A DNA stretch of 64,000 bases from Desulfovibrionaceae bacterium (GTDB taxonomy: Bacteria > Desulfobacterota > Desulfovibrionia > Desulfovibrionales > Desulfovibrionaceae), in NCBI GenBank assembly GCA_009782775.1, contig WRIL01000001.1:83536-147535 (forward strand), in the 5' to 3' direction. A program made the position numbers and the translations under genes. Position 1 is the first letter of the stretch. Every line of letters starts with the position of its first letter. The notes under the pieces were generated by a model that made no database searches, was not told where the DNA came from, and was given only the letters and a program-made list of their open reading frames with translations. Positions 18,666-27,546 of this stretch are shown here, piece after piece.

Positions 18666-19726
18666 AATCCGCCTCGGGTAAAATATTTTTCCAGCGCGTC
18701 TTCCAGCATATCCCAGCCGGAGCAAAGGTTCAAGTCCTGGCGCAGGGCGCGGTGTCCCGGCAAACCCCTGATATAACCCAGGACGGCGCCGCGCAGACGC
18801 GGGAAGGCCCTGTCCCCGTCCACGGCCCTGGCCAGCGCGATATGGCGCAGGACGATCCCGCGCAGATTCCGCGCGGTCTCTTGAAAAGCCGCCGTTTTAT
18901 CTCCGGCGGACGCCTCTTCGGGTCCGGCAGTCACGTCCGGACCGCCATACTGTCGGCAAAGCCCGCGGAATTCCCCAAAAATGGCCGGGTTATGCAGGGC
19001 TCCCCTGGCGAAGAGCAGGCCGTCCGCCCGGCTCTGGCGCAGACAGCGCAGACCCGCATCCGCAGAAGAGAGATCGCCGCTGGCCAGGACGGGGATATCC
19101 ACCCTGTCCTTCAAACGGGCCACGGCGCTCCAGTCCGCCCGCCCGCCAAAACCCTGGCGGACGTGACGCGGGTGCAGGCTCAGCCAGGACGCCCCGGATC
19201 GGGCCAGCTCCGCTCCCAATTCCAGGTAATTCTCCTCCGCCGGGTTCCAGCCCAGGCGCAGTTTACAGCCCATAGGCCGGGGAGCGACCGCCCGCATGAC
19301 TGCCTCCGCCGCCTGGACCGCCTTCCGAGTATCTCTGGCTAGAGCGCCTCCGGCCCCGCCCTTGAGCACCTTGGGAGCCGGACAGCCCAAGTTGAAATCA
19401 AAATGCCGGCAGCCCCAGGAGACCAGGAGGGCGGCGGCTTCACCAAGAAAATAGGAGTCATCGCCGAAGAGCTGGACCACCAGGGGATCGTCCTTGGCCT
19501 CCGGAAAGGCGGGCAAGGGGGTGGTGCGCAAAAGCCGGCGGGTGGCCGAAGGGCCTTTTGAAGATCTCTCTCCGTAAACCAGGCCCTTGGCGCTGATCAT
19601 TTCCGTACAAGCGGCCGCGGCCCCCTGTTCCCGGCAGATCAGCCTGAAAGGCAAATCGGTATGCCCGGCCAAGGGAGCCAGCCAGGGCAAATCCGGTCCT
19701 ATGGGCGGCAGCTCCGCCTTATTCAA
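18656..19726 (-). CDS. tRNA-dihydrouridine synthase
   Basis: 356 residues. FMN enzyme that reduces uridines in tRNA. It shows the Dus core: APLAGHTDLPFR near the N-terminus, VQLFGDD, the catalytic cysteine in FNLGCPAPKV, KLRLGW, HPRHVRQGFGG and ASGDLSSADAG. The only sensible start is a TTG at 19726 that overlaps the acpS stop by eight bases; no ATG precedes the conserved N-terminal motif. The subfamily (DusA, DusB or DusC) is not assigned. Confidence 0.93.
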   Translation of the reverse strand: MNKAELPPIGPDLPWLAPLAGHTDLPFRLICREQGAAAACTEMISAKGLVYGERSSKGPSATRRLLRTTPLPAFPEAKDDPLVVQLFGDDSYFLGEAAALLVSWGCRHFDFNLGCPAPKVLKGGAGGALARDTRKAVQAAEAVMRAVAPRPMGCKLRLGWNPAEENYLELGAELARSGASWLSLHPRHVRQGFGGRADWSAVARLKDRVDIPVLASGDLSSADAGLRCLRQSRADGLLFARGALHNPAIFGEFRGLCRQYGGPDVTAGPEEASAGDKTAAFQETARNLRGIVLRHIALARAVDGDRAFPRLRGAVLGYIRGLPGHRALRQDLNLCSGWDMLEDALEKYFTRGGLCG

Positions 19727-20087
19727 GAATCACCACCGCCGCCGCGCTATCCCGGCTGTGGGTCAGACTGAGGAGGCAGCGCGCGGCCCCCAGCTCCCGG
19801 AAACGCTCCAGGGCCGCGCCCAGAAAGAGCAATTCCGGAGCGCCGCTCTCCTGGCGGCGCACCCGAAAATCCTGAAACCAGATACCACCAGTAAAGCCCG
19901 TGCCCAAGGCCTTGACCGCGGCCTCCTTGGCGGCGAAACGCGCGGCCAGGAAGGGCACGGGTTTTTTGGGGAGTTCCGCGAGTTCCTCCGGGCGCAGGAT
20001 ATGCCGGGCAAAACGCAGGCCGTGCTGTTCATGGATCCTGCGGATACGGCGGATTTCCACCAGATCCAGGCCAAGACCGAGGATCAT
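19719..20087 (-). CDS. acpS: Holo-[acyl-carrier-protein] synthase
   Basis: 122 residues. It transfers the 4'-phosphopantetheine arm of CoA to acyl carrier protein. It has the AcpS pattern: GLGLDLVEIRRI with the metal-binding Asp, and FLAARFAAKEAAVKALGTG with the catalytic Glu/Lys. It ends in LSLTHSRDSAAAVVILE. It lies between the hypothetical gene and dus, overlapping dus, inside a lipid/tRNA/isoprenoid housekeeping cluster. Confidence 0.95.
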   Translation of the reverse strand: MILGLGLDLVEIRRIRRIHEQHGLRFARHILRPEELAELPKKPVPFLAARFAAKEAAVKALGTGFTGGIWFQDFRVRRQESGAPELLFLGAALERFRELGAARCLLSLTHSRDSAAAVVILE

Positions 20088-20124
20088 GCCGGACGGCCCC
20101 GGCGGCGAAAGTTCGCCGGACAGG

Positions 20125-20901
20125 TCATGTTTTCATCCAGCGGAAAAACCGGCGGAAGCAAAAGAAAACAAAAAAGATGGCGAAGGGTACCAGAATATAA
20201 TCAAACCATGTAACTTTCTGGGGAGGCAGCCTAGTCCTGATATTTTTCGTTGGAATGACCGAGCTTTCCCGCATGATCCGGGCGAGGCTCAGCTCATGGG
20301 CCATATGCTGCTCCCCATCGTACTGGGCTATGATCGCCACAACGGCATCGGCGGCGAAGACCATCTTCAGGTAGCGATGGCGGGTGGAACCGGACTCATC
20401 ATCCGGGTCCAGCACGCTGCGCAGATGCACGAAAAAATTGTCATCCCTAAGGGAAGCGTTAACCACGACGCTCTGGGGGAAGTTCCGCTGATACTCCTCG
20501 ATAAGGGCGTCGGCCAACGGCGAGGCCACGCTTCCGACAGTCTTCTCGGCCATAATGTCCGCGAGTCGGTCGTTTATGCCCAGGAGCGCGTAATCCAGAG
20601 CAAAAGCCGCCAGAACCGGATCTCCTTGTTCATCGGGGAAGGCGGCCCCCCGGAGATGCCTAGCGCCGGGGATTTCGCCGTCAGGGGCAAAAATGACGCC
20701 CGCCCGACGGAGGATCTCCCGCAGGGCCTCCGGGTCGGACACTTCCAGCCAGCCTTCGGACAAGGGCACAAAATAACCGCCTTCTTCATCCAGCAGGACG
20801 GACCGGCTGGGTGGACTTTCCTGGCTTTCTCCGGCCAGGACGGAAAAAGGGCAGAGCGTCCAAAGGATCAGACAGAAACAGGCGGCCAGAAAAAATCTCA
20901 C
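20125..20901 (-). CDS. Unrecognised membrane-anchored periplasmic protein
   Basis: 258 residues from a GTG at 20901 with GGAGG six bases upstream. A much longer frame runs back over the SDR gene but is only its shadow. It has a signal peptide (MRFFLAACFCLILWTLCPFSVLAG). A soluble region of about 190 residues has segments such as GYFVPLSEGWLEV and RRAGVIFAPDGEIPGARHLRG. A C-terminal membrane helix (VPFAIFFVFFCF) ends in an Arg-rich tail RRFFRWMKT. The layout suggests a type I-like protein with its main domain in the periplasm. I recognise no family. It sits 62 bases after the SDR gene and 37 before acpS. Confidence 0.7.
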   Translation of the reverse strand: MRFFLAACFCLILWTLCPFSVLAGESQESPPSRSVLLDEEGGYFVPLSEGWLEVSDPEALREILRRAGVIFAPDGEIPGARHLRGAAFPDEQGDPVLAAFALDYALLGINDRLADIMAEKTVGSVASPLADALIEEYQRNFPQSVVVNASLRDDNFFVHLRSVLDPDDESGSTRHRYLKMVFAADAVVAIIAQYDGEQHMAHELSLARIMRESSVIPTKNIRTRLPPQKVTWFDYILVPFAIFFVFFCFRRFFRWMKT

Positions 20902-20963
20902 AAGCGTCCTCCGGAAAAAAGCGCATTCCTTACTGAAAAACCCATTTAAGCGCTCCTTGAGGA

Positions 20964-21719
20964 TTACATGGAATGGCCTCCATCCACCCGCAGCACTTCG
21001 CCGGTTATGTACCCGGCCTCGTCCGAGGCCAGGAAAAGCACGGCGTTGGCCACATCCGCCGCCTCGCCCAGGCGGCCCATGGGAATGGAGGGGATAACGG
21101 TTTTTTCCCGATAGCGATCTGGCACATCGCGGATGATCCCGGTGTTCAAGTAGCCGGGGGCCACGCAGTTCACGGTGATGCCGTCGCCAGCGACTTCTCT
21201 GGCCAGGGAGAGGCTCAGGCCGATTAGCCCAGCCTTGGAAGCCCCGTAAGCGGCGGTGCCGGTGGCCCCGGAAAGCCCGACCACCGAAGAGATATTGATA
21301 ATGCGTCCCCATTTGCGCTCGTGCATGCCCGGCAGGACCGCCTTGGCGCAAAAAAAGGCCCCGCTGAGGTTCACGGCCAGAACCTTTTCCCAGGATTCCA
21401 CTGGATACTTCCAGGCCAGACCGGTGATGGAAATGCCGGCATTGTTGATCAAAACATCCAAAGAACCCGCATCGTCATGGATGCGCTTTACCAGGGTGCG
21501 CACCTCTTCTTCGCGGGTAATATCCGCCGCGCAGGCCTGATGCCGGCCTCCATAGACGCCGGCCAACTCAGCGGCCAGGGCGCACACCGTTTCCTTCTCC
21601 TCTTCCAGGTGGTTCAGGGCCAGGGTCGCCCCTTCGCGCGCCAGGACGCGGGCTATTTCCGCGCCCACCCCGCCGGCGGCCCCGGTAAGCAGGACGACTT
21701 TCTTATCCAGTCTCCCCAC
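20964..21719 (-). CDS. Short-chain dehydrogenase/reductase (FabG-like)
   Basis: 251 residues, GTG start with AGGAG upstream. It is a classical SDR: TGAAGGVG nucleotide motif near the N-terminus, NNAG, catalytic Ser in NISSVVGL, YGASK (Tyr-x-x-x-Lys) and a C-terminal VDGGHSM. It resembles 3-oxoacyl-ACP reductase FabG and 3-hydroxybutyrate dehydrogenases. A strong terminator and a separate promoter lie between it and the GntP gene. It could therefore be a fatty-acid synthesis enzyme co-transcribed with acpS rather than part of the acyl-CoA operon. Confidence 0.9.
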   Translation of the reverse strand: MGRLDKKVVLLTGAAGGVGAEIARVLAREGATLALNHLEEEKETVCALAAELAGVYGGRHQACAADITREEEVRTLVKRIHDDAGSLDVLINNAGISITGLAWKYPVESWEKVLAVNLSGAFFCAKAVLPGMHERKWGRIINISSVVGLSGATGTAAYGASKAGLIGLSLSLAREVAGDGITVNCVAPGYLNTGIIRDVPDRYREKTVIPSIPMGRLGEAADVANAVLFLASDEAGYITGEVLRVDGGHSM

Positions 21720-21777
21720 AGACAGCTCCTAAGTTTCGTTCACGCCATGCCAAGCGGAACCCAATCAGATATCACGG

Positions 21778-21786
21778 ATTATAACA
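21778..21786 (-). promoter_or_regulatory. Extended -10 promoter for the SDR-acpS-dus-ispH cluster
   Basis: On the minus strand a perfect TATAAT (21778-21783) is preceded by TGT, giving an extended -10 (TG-N-TATAAT). No good -35 is seen, as is usual for extended -10 promoters. Transcription would start near 21771, about 50 bases before the GTG. Confidence 0.55.
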
Positions 21787-21820
21787 CAGACTATCAGGAA
21801 AGAGAAGGGACGGGAGCGCA

Positions 21821-21852
21821 AAAGCCCCCGGCGCGCCTGCGCGCGCCGGGGG
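21821..21852 (-). terminator. Rho-independent terminator after gntP-like gene
   Basis: CCCCCGGCGCGC (21825-21836) pairs perfectly with 21841-21852 around a CTGC loop, a 12-bp stem. On the minus strand it is followed by CTTTT. It lies nine bases past the permease stop and closes the acyl-CoA operon. Confidence 0.8.
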
Positions 21853-21860
21853 AAAGGTAA

Positions 21861-23288
21861 CTAGTAGATGCCGGTAATGGTGAAGAAGGTAATACCGACA
21901 ATCAGACCTATCAAAGGCGCGACGGTAGCCACTACAAAGATGGGGATGTAAGCTTGGCGGTGGGTCAGCCCGGTCACGAACATGGAGGTGATGACCGCGC
22001 CGTTGTGCGGCAGGCTGTCCAAGCCGCCCGAGGCTATGGAGGCCACCCGGTGGGCCACCTCCAGGGGGATGTTTGCGGCGTTGCACATCTCCACGAACAT
22101 GTCGCCGACGGTGGCCATGGCGATGCCGATGCCGCCGGAAGCCGAACCAACGATGCCGCAAAGCACGTTTACGGTGATGGCTTCCATGATCAGCGGGTTG
22201 CCGGAGAAATCCCTGAAGACTTCAACCATTAAAAGGAATCCTGGCAGGGCGGCGATGATCGAGCCGTAGCCGACCTCGGAAGCGGTGTTCATGATGGCCA
22301 GGAGGGCGGCGGACATGGCCTGCTTCATACCTTCGTGGAAACCCTTGATGACCGGCTTCCAAGCCAGGACGATGGTGCAAAGGATGGCCGCGATCATGGC
22401 CACTTCCACGGCCCAGAGTCCGCGCATGGAAGCCACGGTGATCGTCACCGCCTTACTGCCTTCCAGTCCAGGGAAACCGCTGTTCACGCCCAGGACGTAG
22501 GTCTCGCCGAAGAAATGGGCAACCCCGTACTTGGTCATGACGTAGTTGATCACGCCCACGAGCAGCAGGGGGATTACGGCGATAAACCAGGGCGGCAGCT
22601 TCATGTTGGGATCCAGGGGAGCGGGCTCCTGCAGGAGCGGATCGCCGCCGGAGTATGTTTCTCCCGTGGCAAAGGCCTTCTTCTGCTCACGCAGGAAGTA
22701 GATCATGCCCACCGCGAAGATAATGATGGCGACCAGCATGCCCAGGATGGGAGCGGCATAGGCGTCGGTGAGGAACTTGGCAGTGGGAATGAGGTTCTGG
22801 ATCTGGGGGGAGCCGGGCACGGCGACCATAACGAAGGTAATGCCGCCCAGCCAGATGGCCCCGGGAATGAGGCGCTTGGGAATCACAGCCAGCTTGAACA
22901 TTTCAGCGGCAAAGGGATAGACGCTGAAGACGACTACGTGGGTGGAAACGCCGCCGTAACTCAGGATCGCCGCCACCAGCACGATGGTCAGGATGGCGTT
23001 TTTCGGCCCGACCAGCTTAAAGATGGCATGGGTCAGGGATTTGGCGAAACCGGCCATTTCCACGACTTTGCCGAAGATGGCCCCCAGCATAAAGAAGGGG
23101 AAGTAGAGCCGCACAAAGTTCGAGAGTCCGGTCATGAACAGGTTGGTGTAGGCGGGCAGCACGGATAGCGGCTCGGAGAAGAACACCGCCGCCAGCGCTA
23201 CTATCGGCGCGAAGATGATCACGCTGTAGCCGCGGTAGGCCACGACCATCAGGGCGCATAAGGCCAATACAACTACTAATATATCCAT
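21861..23288 (-). CDS. GntP-family hydroxy-acid permease
   Basis: 475 residues, about 12 hydrophobic segments. ATG with AAGGAG upstream. The sequence has GntP-family character (YGGVSTHVVVFSVYPFAAEMFK, a long cytoplasmic loop near 205-230, 'VGSASGGIGIAMA' and 'ASGGLDSLPHNGAVITSM'). This family moves gluconate and other small hydroxy acids with protons. In Bacillus, a member (YxjC) sits beside CoA-transferase genes and is thought to import 3-hydroxybutyrate. Here it is the last gene of an operon with a CoA-transferase, an acyl-CoA dehydrogenase and two dehydratases, which supports a similar substrate. Confidence 0.88.
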   Translation of the reverse strand: MDILVVVLALCALMVVAYRGYSVIIFAPIVALAAVFFSEPLSVLPAYTNLFMTGLSNFVRLYFPFFMLGAIFGKVVEMAGFAKSLTHAIFKLVGPKNAILTIVLVAAILSYGGVSTHVVVFSVYPFAAEMFKLAVIPKRLIPGAIWLGGITFVMVAVPGSPQIQNLIPTAKFLTDAYAAPILGMLVAIIIFAVGMIYFLREQKKAFATGETYSGGDPLLQEPAPLDPNMKLPPWFIAVIPLLLVGVINYVMTKYGVAHFFGETYVLGVNSGFPGLEGSKAVTITVASMRGLWAVEVAMIAAILCTIVLAWKPVIKGFHEGMKQAMSAALLAIMNTASEVGYGSIIAALPGFLLMVEVFRDFSGNPLIMEAITVNVLCGIVGSASGGIGIAMATVGDMFVEMCNAANIPLEVAHRVASIASGGLDSLPHNGAVITSMFVTGLTHRQAYIPIFVVATVAPLIGLIVGITFFTITGIY

Positions 23289-23303
23289 TTAATACTCCTT
23301 GTG

Positions 23304-23747
23304 TTACACCGTGTCTTCCACATATTTCGCCGCAATAGCCACGGCTTCTCCCTCTACCACTATTTCTCCGCGCTGGTTGATACAACGCGTAAACATGCGG
23401 ATACGGCTCTTTTCCATTTTTTCCATGACCTCGCATTCCGCGCGCAAGGTATCGCCTATTTTCACAGGCCGTCTGAAATTACAGCTCTGGGATACATACA
23501 GCGCCCCCTTGCCGGGGATATACATGCCCACCAAGGTGGAAAAAAGCGATGCGGAAAGCATGCCCTGGGCGATGCGCCCGCCCGTCTTTTTACCCAGAGA
23601 ACTGGTGGCGGCATAAACCTCATCCACATGGATGGGGTTGAAATCGGCGGTCATGGCCGAAAAACTGTGGATGTCGGACTCGGTTACGGTCTTGGAAAAA
23701 CCTGCCTTATCGCCCACCTGGATTTCGTCATAGGTTTTGCCGCGCAT
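23304..23747 (-). CDS. MaoC-like (R)-specific enoyl-CoA hydratase
   Basis: 147 residues, hot-dog fold. The catalytic dyad motif of PhaJ/MaoC hydratases is visible in TADFNPIHVDEVYA (Asp and His). GRIAQGMLSASLFSTLVG follows, as expected. It interconverts (R)-3-hydroxyacyl-CoA and trans-2-enoyl-CoA. It lies 11 bases after the acyl-CoA dehydrogenase gene and 15 before the permease. Together with the crotonase (S-specific), it could link R- and S-hydroxyacyl-CoA through the shared enoyl-CoA. Confidence 0.9.
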   Translation of the reverse strand: MRGKTYDEIQVGDKAGFSKTVTESDIHSFSAMTADFNPIHVDEVYAATSSLGKKTGGRIAQGMLSASLFSTLVGMYIPGKGALYVSQSCNFRRPVKIGDTLRAECEVMEKMEKSRIRMFTRCINQRGEIVVEGEAVAIAAKYVEDTV

Positions 23748-23758
23748 GGCTTTTCCCT

Positions 23759-24901
23759 TTATTTCAGACCCAATACCCCGCGGGCGATGACCAATTTGTG
23801 GATTTCCGCGGTACCTTCGTAAATCTTCAACAGCCTGGAATCACGGAAGAGGCGTTCAATATTGAGATCCTTCATATAACCGTAACCGCCATGGATCTGT
23901 AAGGCCGTATCCGCGCAGAAGCAGGCGGTTTCCGCGCCGTAATACTTGGCGATGGCCGCGTCCATGGAGAAGGGCTTGCCGGTGCTCTTCAGCCAGGCCG
24001 CCTTATACACCAAACCGCGCAAGGCTTCAATACGTACCTTCATCTCCGCCGCGTACCAGGAAAGACCCTGCTGGGCGCCAATGGGTTTGCCAAACTGCAC
24101 CCGCTCATTCAGGTAGTTCACCGATTCCGACAAGGCCCTTTCCGCGATGCCCAGCCCTTGGGCGGCCACGCCAATACGGGCGAAATCCAGCAGCTCCATG
24201 GCGATGACAAAACCCTTGCCAGGCTGCCCCAGCAAATTGGCCTTGGGCACGCGGCAGTTATTGAAGAAAAGCTCGTCGGTTTCCGTGGCTCGCAGCCCCA
24301 TCTTGTTTTCAGACTTACCGGGGGTGAAGCCGGGGGTGCCCTGTTCCACCAGGATGGCGCTCATTCCCCGCAGCCCCTTGTCCGGCTCGGTCAGGGCAAA
24401 GACCAGCACGGTCTTGGCCTTGGCCCCGCCGGTGATGAAACACTTGCTGCCGTTGATCACGAAGTGATCCCCGTCGGCTATGGCCGTGGTCTTGGCCGAG
24501 GCGGCATCGGACCCGGCTGTGGGCTCGGTGATGGCGAAAGCCGCGAGCTTGCCTCCTTTCAGCAGGGGAGGCAGATAGGTTTTTTTCTGTTCCTCGGTGC
24601 CGTATTTCAAGATGCCGTAAGGGGTGATCTGGTGAATGGACAGGGTTCCGGCCGTGGAGGCGCAGGATTTGGCGATCTCTTCCACCAGAATGGTCTTGGC
24701 GATATCGTCGCCGCCGCTGCCGCCATATTCCTCAGGAAAACCCGTGCCCACAAAGCCCTGGTCGGTCATCTGCTGGAAGATCTCCTGGGAGAAGCAGTGC
24801 TTTTCTTCCAGTTCCCTGGCCTTGGGCTCCACCACTTTCTCCGCGAATTCCATCGCGGCCTGGCGGATAAGGTCCTGATCCGAATCCAATAAAAAATCCA
24901 T
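23759..24901 (-). CDS. Short-chain acyl-CoA dehydrogenase (butyryl-CoA type)
   Basis: 380 residues, FAD enzyme. ATG with AAGGAG upstream. Family motifs: FAITEPTAGSDAAS, 'GSKCFITGGAKA', RVQFGKPIGAQQG, QIHGGYGYMKD, and YEGTAEIHKLVIAR with the catalytic base Glu. Length and motifs fit butyryl/short-branched acyl-CoA dehydrogenases. It would oxidise butyryl-CoA-like substrates or, run in reverse, reduce crotonyl-CoA. No electron-transfer flavoprotein genes are in the window, so its partner must be elsewhere. Confidence 0.94.
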   Translation of the reverse strand: MDFLLDSDQDLIRQAAMEFAEKVVEPKARELEEKHCFSQEIFQQMTDQGFVGTGFPEEYGGSGGDDIAKTILVEEIAKSCASTAGTLSIHQITPYGILKYGTEEQKKTYLPPLLKGGKLAAFAITEPTAGSDAASAKTTAIADGDHFVINGSKCFITGGAKAKTVLVFALTEPDKGLRGMSAILVEQGTPGFTPGKSENKMGLRATETDELFFNNCRVPKANLLGQPGKGFVIAMELLDFARIGVAAQGLGIAERALSESVNYLNERVQFGKPIGAQQGLSWYAAEMKVRIEALRGLVYKAAWLKSTGKPFSMDAAIAKYYGAETACFCADTALQIHGGYGYMKDLNIERLFRDSRLLKIYEGTAEIHKLVIARGVLGLK

Positions 24902-24999
24902 GTTTAACTCCTTATACCTTTGTTTATAAAATGTCCATCCGTATCCCGACGCGCGGGCCGGGGAGGCGATTCTTCCAGGCCTTATGAACCCCTGTCCCG

Positions 25000-26559
25000 T
25001 TAAATGGTAAGCCCCATGGGGCCTTCCTTGAAGAGACGCTCGTCCATGGTCTTGAGCTTATCCGCCACCAGGGGCTTGAATTCCATCTTGGCGAAGATAT
25101 GCCTTTCCAGGTCAACGCCAGGGGCGATCTCAATGAGCATGATGCCCTTGGGGGTAAGCTGGAACACGGCGCGCTCGGTGATATACAAGATGGGCTGGCC
25201 GGTCTCGTTGGCATAGTCGCCGCTGAAGGTGATCTGCTCCACCTTGTTGACGAACTTGACGCCGTCGCCGTCCTTGATGATGTTCAGTTTGCCGTTTTTA
25301 ATCTCGTATTCGGACTTGCCGGCGGTAAAGGTGCCGCAGAAGCAGACCTTCTTGGCGTTCTGGGAGATGTTCACAAAACCGCCTGGACCAACAACCCGCC
25401 CGGCGAACTTGCTCACATTCACGTTGCCTTTGGCGTCGATCTGGGCCGCGCCAAGGCAGGAAAGGCTGATGCCGCCGCCGTCATAGATATCGAAGATATC
25501 CGGGTGCTTGTACATGGCCACCGGGTTGGTGGAACCGCCTATGCCCACTCCGGGCAACGGAATGCCTCCCAGGATGCCGGACTCGATGGACAGGGTCAGG
25601 CGATCCGCGAAGCCTTCCTCGTTGGCCACGCCGGCCACGGCATCAGGGATGCCTATGCCCAGGTTCACCAACATGCCGGGTTTCAGCTCAAAGGCCCCAC
25701 GGCGGCCGATAACCTTGCGCTCGCTGAGGGGTTCGGGGGTGATGGCCCCGGCCGGGACGCGCACGTTGCCCGCGCATTCCTGGCGGTATTCCGGGAAGAG
25801 GAAGAACTGCACGTTGTTGGCGGGTTGCCCCACTACCACATAATCCACCATGAAGCCGGCTATCTTGACTTCCTGGGCCTTAATGGTGTTGCGCTCCACC
25901 ACCTGGTTGACCTGGGCGATGACGATGCCCCCGCTGTTGTGCACGGCGGCGGCCATTTCCAACTGGTCGTTGTGCGTGCCTTCCAGGGACAGGGAGATGT
26001 TGCCGTCCGGGTCACCGTAGGAACCCTTGATAAAGCAGACATTGATGGGGAAGGCCTTATACAGCAGGAGTTCCTTGCCTCCCAGCTTAACCACTTCAAC
26101 AATGTCTTCCTTGGAGTCTATGGCGGCCTGGTTGGCCTTGCAGCCTTCCAGGCGCGGGTCGGCAAAGGTCTTCAGCCCCACATGGGTGACCACGCCTACC
26201 TTATGCCCGGCGATGGCCCGGAGCATATGCGCGGTCACGCCCTGCGGCACCACAAAGGTCGCTATTTTGTTGGCCACGGTCAGGGCGTTGAGGGCCGGCT
26301 CCAGGCCGATGTGCGCGCAGTACAGCTTCTTGACCATACCCTCCAGACCCACATGGTTCCCGCCGCGCGTCTTGGCGTCGCCTATGCCGGCGGTGTGGAA
26401 AATGGTCAAATCGCGAGGATTCTTGGTTTCCTGAAAACGCTCCTGCAAGGCGATGAGCAGTTCCTCGGGAACTCCGGAACCGACAAAACCGCCGATGGCC
26501 AAGGTGTCGCCGTTCTTGACCAGGGCGGCGGCTTCCTTGGCGCTAATCACTTTACTCAT
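25000..26559 (-). CDS. Single-chain CoA-transferase (Pct/YdiF family)
   Basis: 519 residues holding both the alpha-like and beta-like halves of family I CoA-transferases. The N-terminal half has GGFVGSGVPEELL. The catalytic glutamate is in LSIESGILGGIPLPG (about residue 330), the position used by propionate CoA-transferase and YdiF. It moves CoA from acetyl-CoA or a similar donor to a short-chain acid, activating it without ATP. It sits second in the operon, 40 bases after the crotonase and 98 before the dehydrogenase. The exact acid is not shown by the sequence. Confidence 0.92.
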   Translation of the reverse strand: MSKVISAKEAAALVKNGDTLAIGGFVGSGVPEELLIALQERFQETKNPRDLTIFHTAGIGDAKTRGGNHVGLEGMVKKLYCAHIGLEPALNALTVANKIATFVVPQGVTAHMLRAIAGHKVGVVTHVGLKTFADPRLEGCKANQAAIDSKEDIVEVVKLGGKELLLYKAFPINVCFIKGSYGDPDGNISLSLEGTHNDQLEMAAAVHNSGGIVIAQVNQVVERNTIKAQEVKIAGFMVDYVVVGQPANNVQFFLFPEYRQECAGNVRVPAGAITPEPLSERKVIGRRGAFELKPGMLVNLGIGIPDAVAGVANEEGFADRLTLSIESGILGGIPLPGVGIGGSTNPVAMYKHPDIFDIYDGGGISLSCLGAAQIDAKGNVNVSKFAGRVVGPGGFVNISQNAKKVCFCGTFTAGKSEYEIKNGKLNIIKDGDGVKFVNKVEQITFSGDYANETGQPILYITERAVFQLTPKGIMLIEIAPGVDLERHIFAKMEFKPLVADKLKTMDERLFKEGPMGLTI

Positions 26560-26599
26560 GGTGCACTCTCCATGTTAAGTTGTCATTCACGAAATTGAT

Positions 26600-27376
26600 C
26601 TAACTCTTAAAAACCGCCGGACGCTTTTCCAGGAAGGCGTGGCAGCCTTCTTTCTGATCTTCGGTGGCGAAACACAGGGAAATCAAATCCTTTTCCAGCT
26701 CCAGGGCCTTGTAGATATCCGTATCCGCGCCGCGGTTGATGGCGATCTTGGCGTAACGGACGGCGATGCCGGACTTGGAGACAATGATCTTCATCATGCT
26801 CATGGCTTCATCCATCAGGGTGTCGGCCGGCACCACCTTGTTGGCCAGGCCCAGAGCCGCGGCTTCGTCCGCCTTGACGTTGCGCCCGGTGTAAATGAGC
26901 TCCCTGGCCAGACCGAGCCCGATGAGGCGGGGCAGACGCTGACTGCCGCCAAAGCCGGGAATGATCCCCAGGTTGATCTCGGGCTGGCCGAAAACGGCGG
27001 CATCCGAGGCGATGCGGATATCGCAGGCCATGGCCAACTCGCATCCGCCGCCCAGGGCGTAGCCGTTCACCGCCGCGATAAAGGGTTTGCCCATGAGCTC
27101 AATGCGGTTGAAAACTTCCTGGGCGGCCTCCATATAGGCCCGGGCCTGCTCACTGGTGTAATCCGCCATCTGGGAAATATCCGCGCCAGCCACAAAGGCC
27201 TTGCCGGAACCGGTAATGATGGCTCCCTTGATGCCCGCGTCCTCCTTGATCTTGGTCAGAGCGGCGTCAAGCTCCTTCAGGGTGTCGTTGTTCAGCGCGT
27301 TGAGAGCCTTGGGGCGGTTCATGGTGATGACGGCAATATTACCCTGTTTCTCAAACAAGAGATTTTCAAAGCTCAT
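26600..27376 (-). CDS. Enoyl-CoA hydratase (crotonase)
   Basis: 258 residues, crotonase fold. ATG with a strong AAGGAGG site. Oxyanion-hole motifs VAGADISQM and NGYALGGGCELAMACD are present. Both catalytic Glu positions (GGCELA and GQPEINLGIIPG) are kept, so it is likely an active (S)-specific hydratase such as Crt. First gene of the operon, downstream of the proposed sigma-54 promoter. Confidence 0.94.
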   Translation of the reverse strand: MSFENLLFEKQGNIAVITMNRPKALNALNNDTLKELDAALTKIKEDAGIKGAIITGSGKAFVAGADISQMADYTSEQARAYMEAAQEVFNRIELMGKPFIAAVNGYALGGGCELAMACDIRIASDAAVFGQPEINLGIIPGFGGSQRLPRLIGLGLARELIYTGRNVKADEAAALGLANKVVPADTLMDEAMSMMKIIVSKSGIAVRYAKIAINRGADTDIYKALELEKDLISLCFATEDQKEGCHAFLEKRPAVFKS

Positions 27377-27443
27377 ACTTCCTCCTTAGGAGTTTGGGAA
27401 TTTTACACCCGCGAAATTCGGGGCGTGTCTCGGACGCCTCATA

Positions 27444-27459
27444 AGCAAAAAACATTCCA
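27444..27459 (-). promoter_or_regulatory. Sigma-54 promoter of the acyl-CoA operon
   Basis: On the minus strand TGGAATGTTTTTTGCT matches the -24/-12 consensus (TGG..., N, TTGCW), with GG and GC ten bases apart. The expected transcription start is near 27434, about 58 bases before the crotonase ATG. Operator-like inverted repeats lie about 110-240 bases upstream, the normal place for sigma-54 activator binding. Confidence 0.75.
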
Positions 27460-27546
27460 ACCCGGAGAGCGGCAGGCGTCGCGCCAGAATAACAACAAGG
27501 CGGCGGGCCGCGCCGGAATAAACTCCGCTCGTCCCCATTCACCCAG

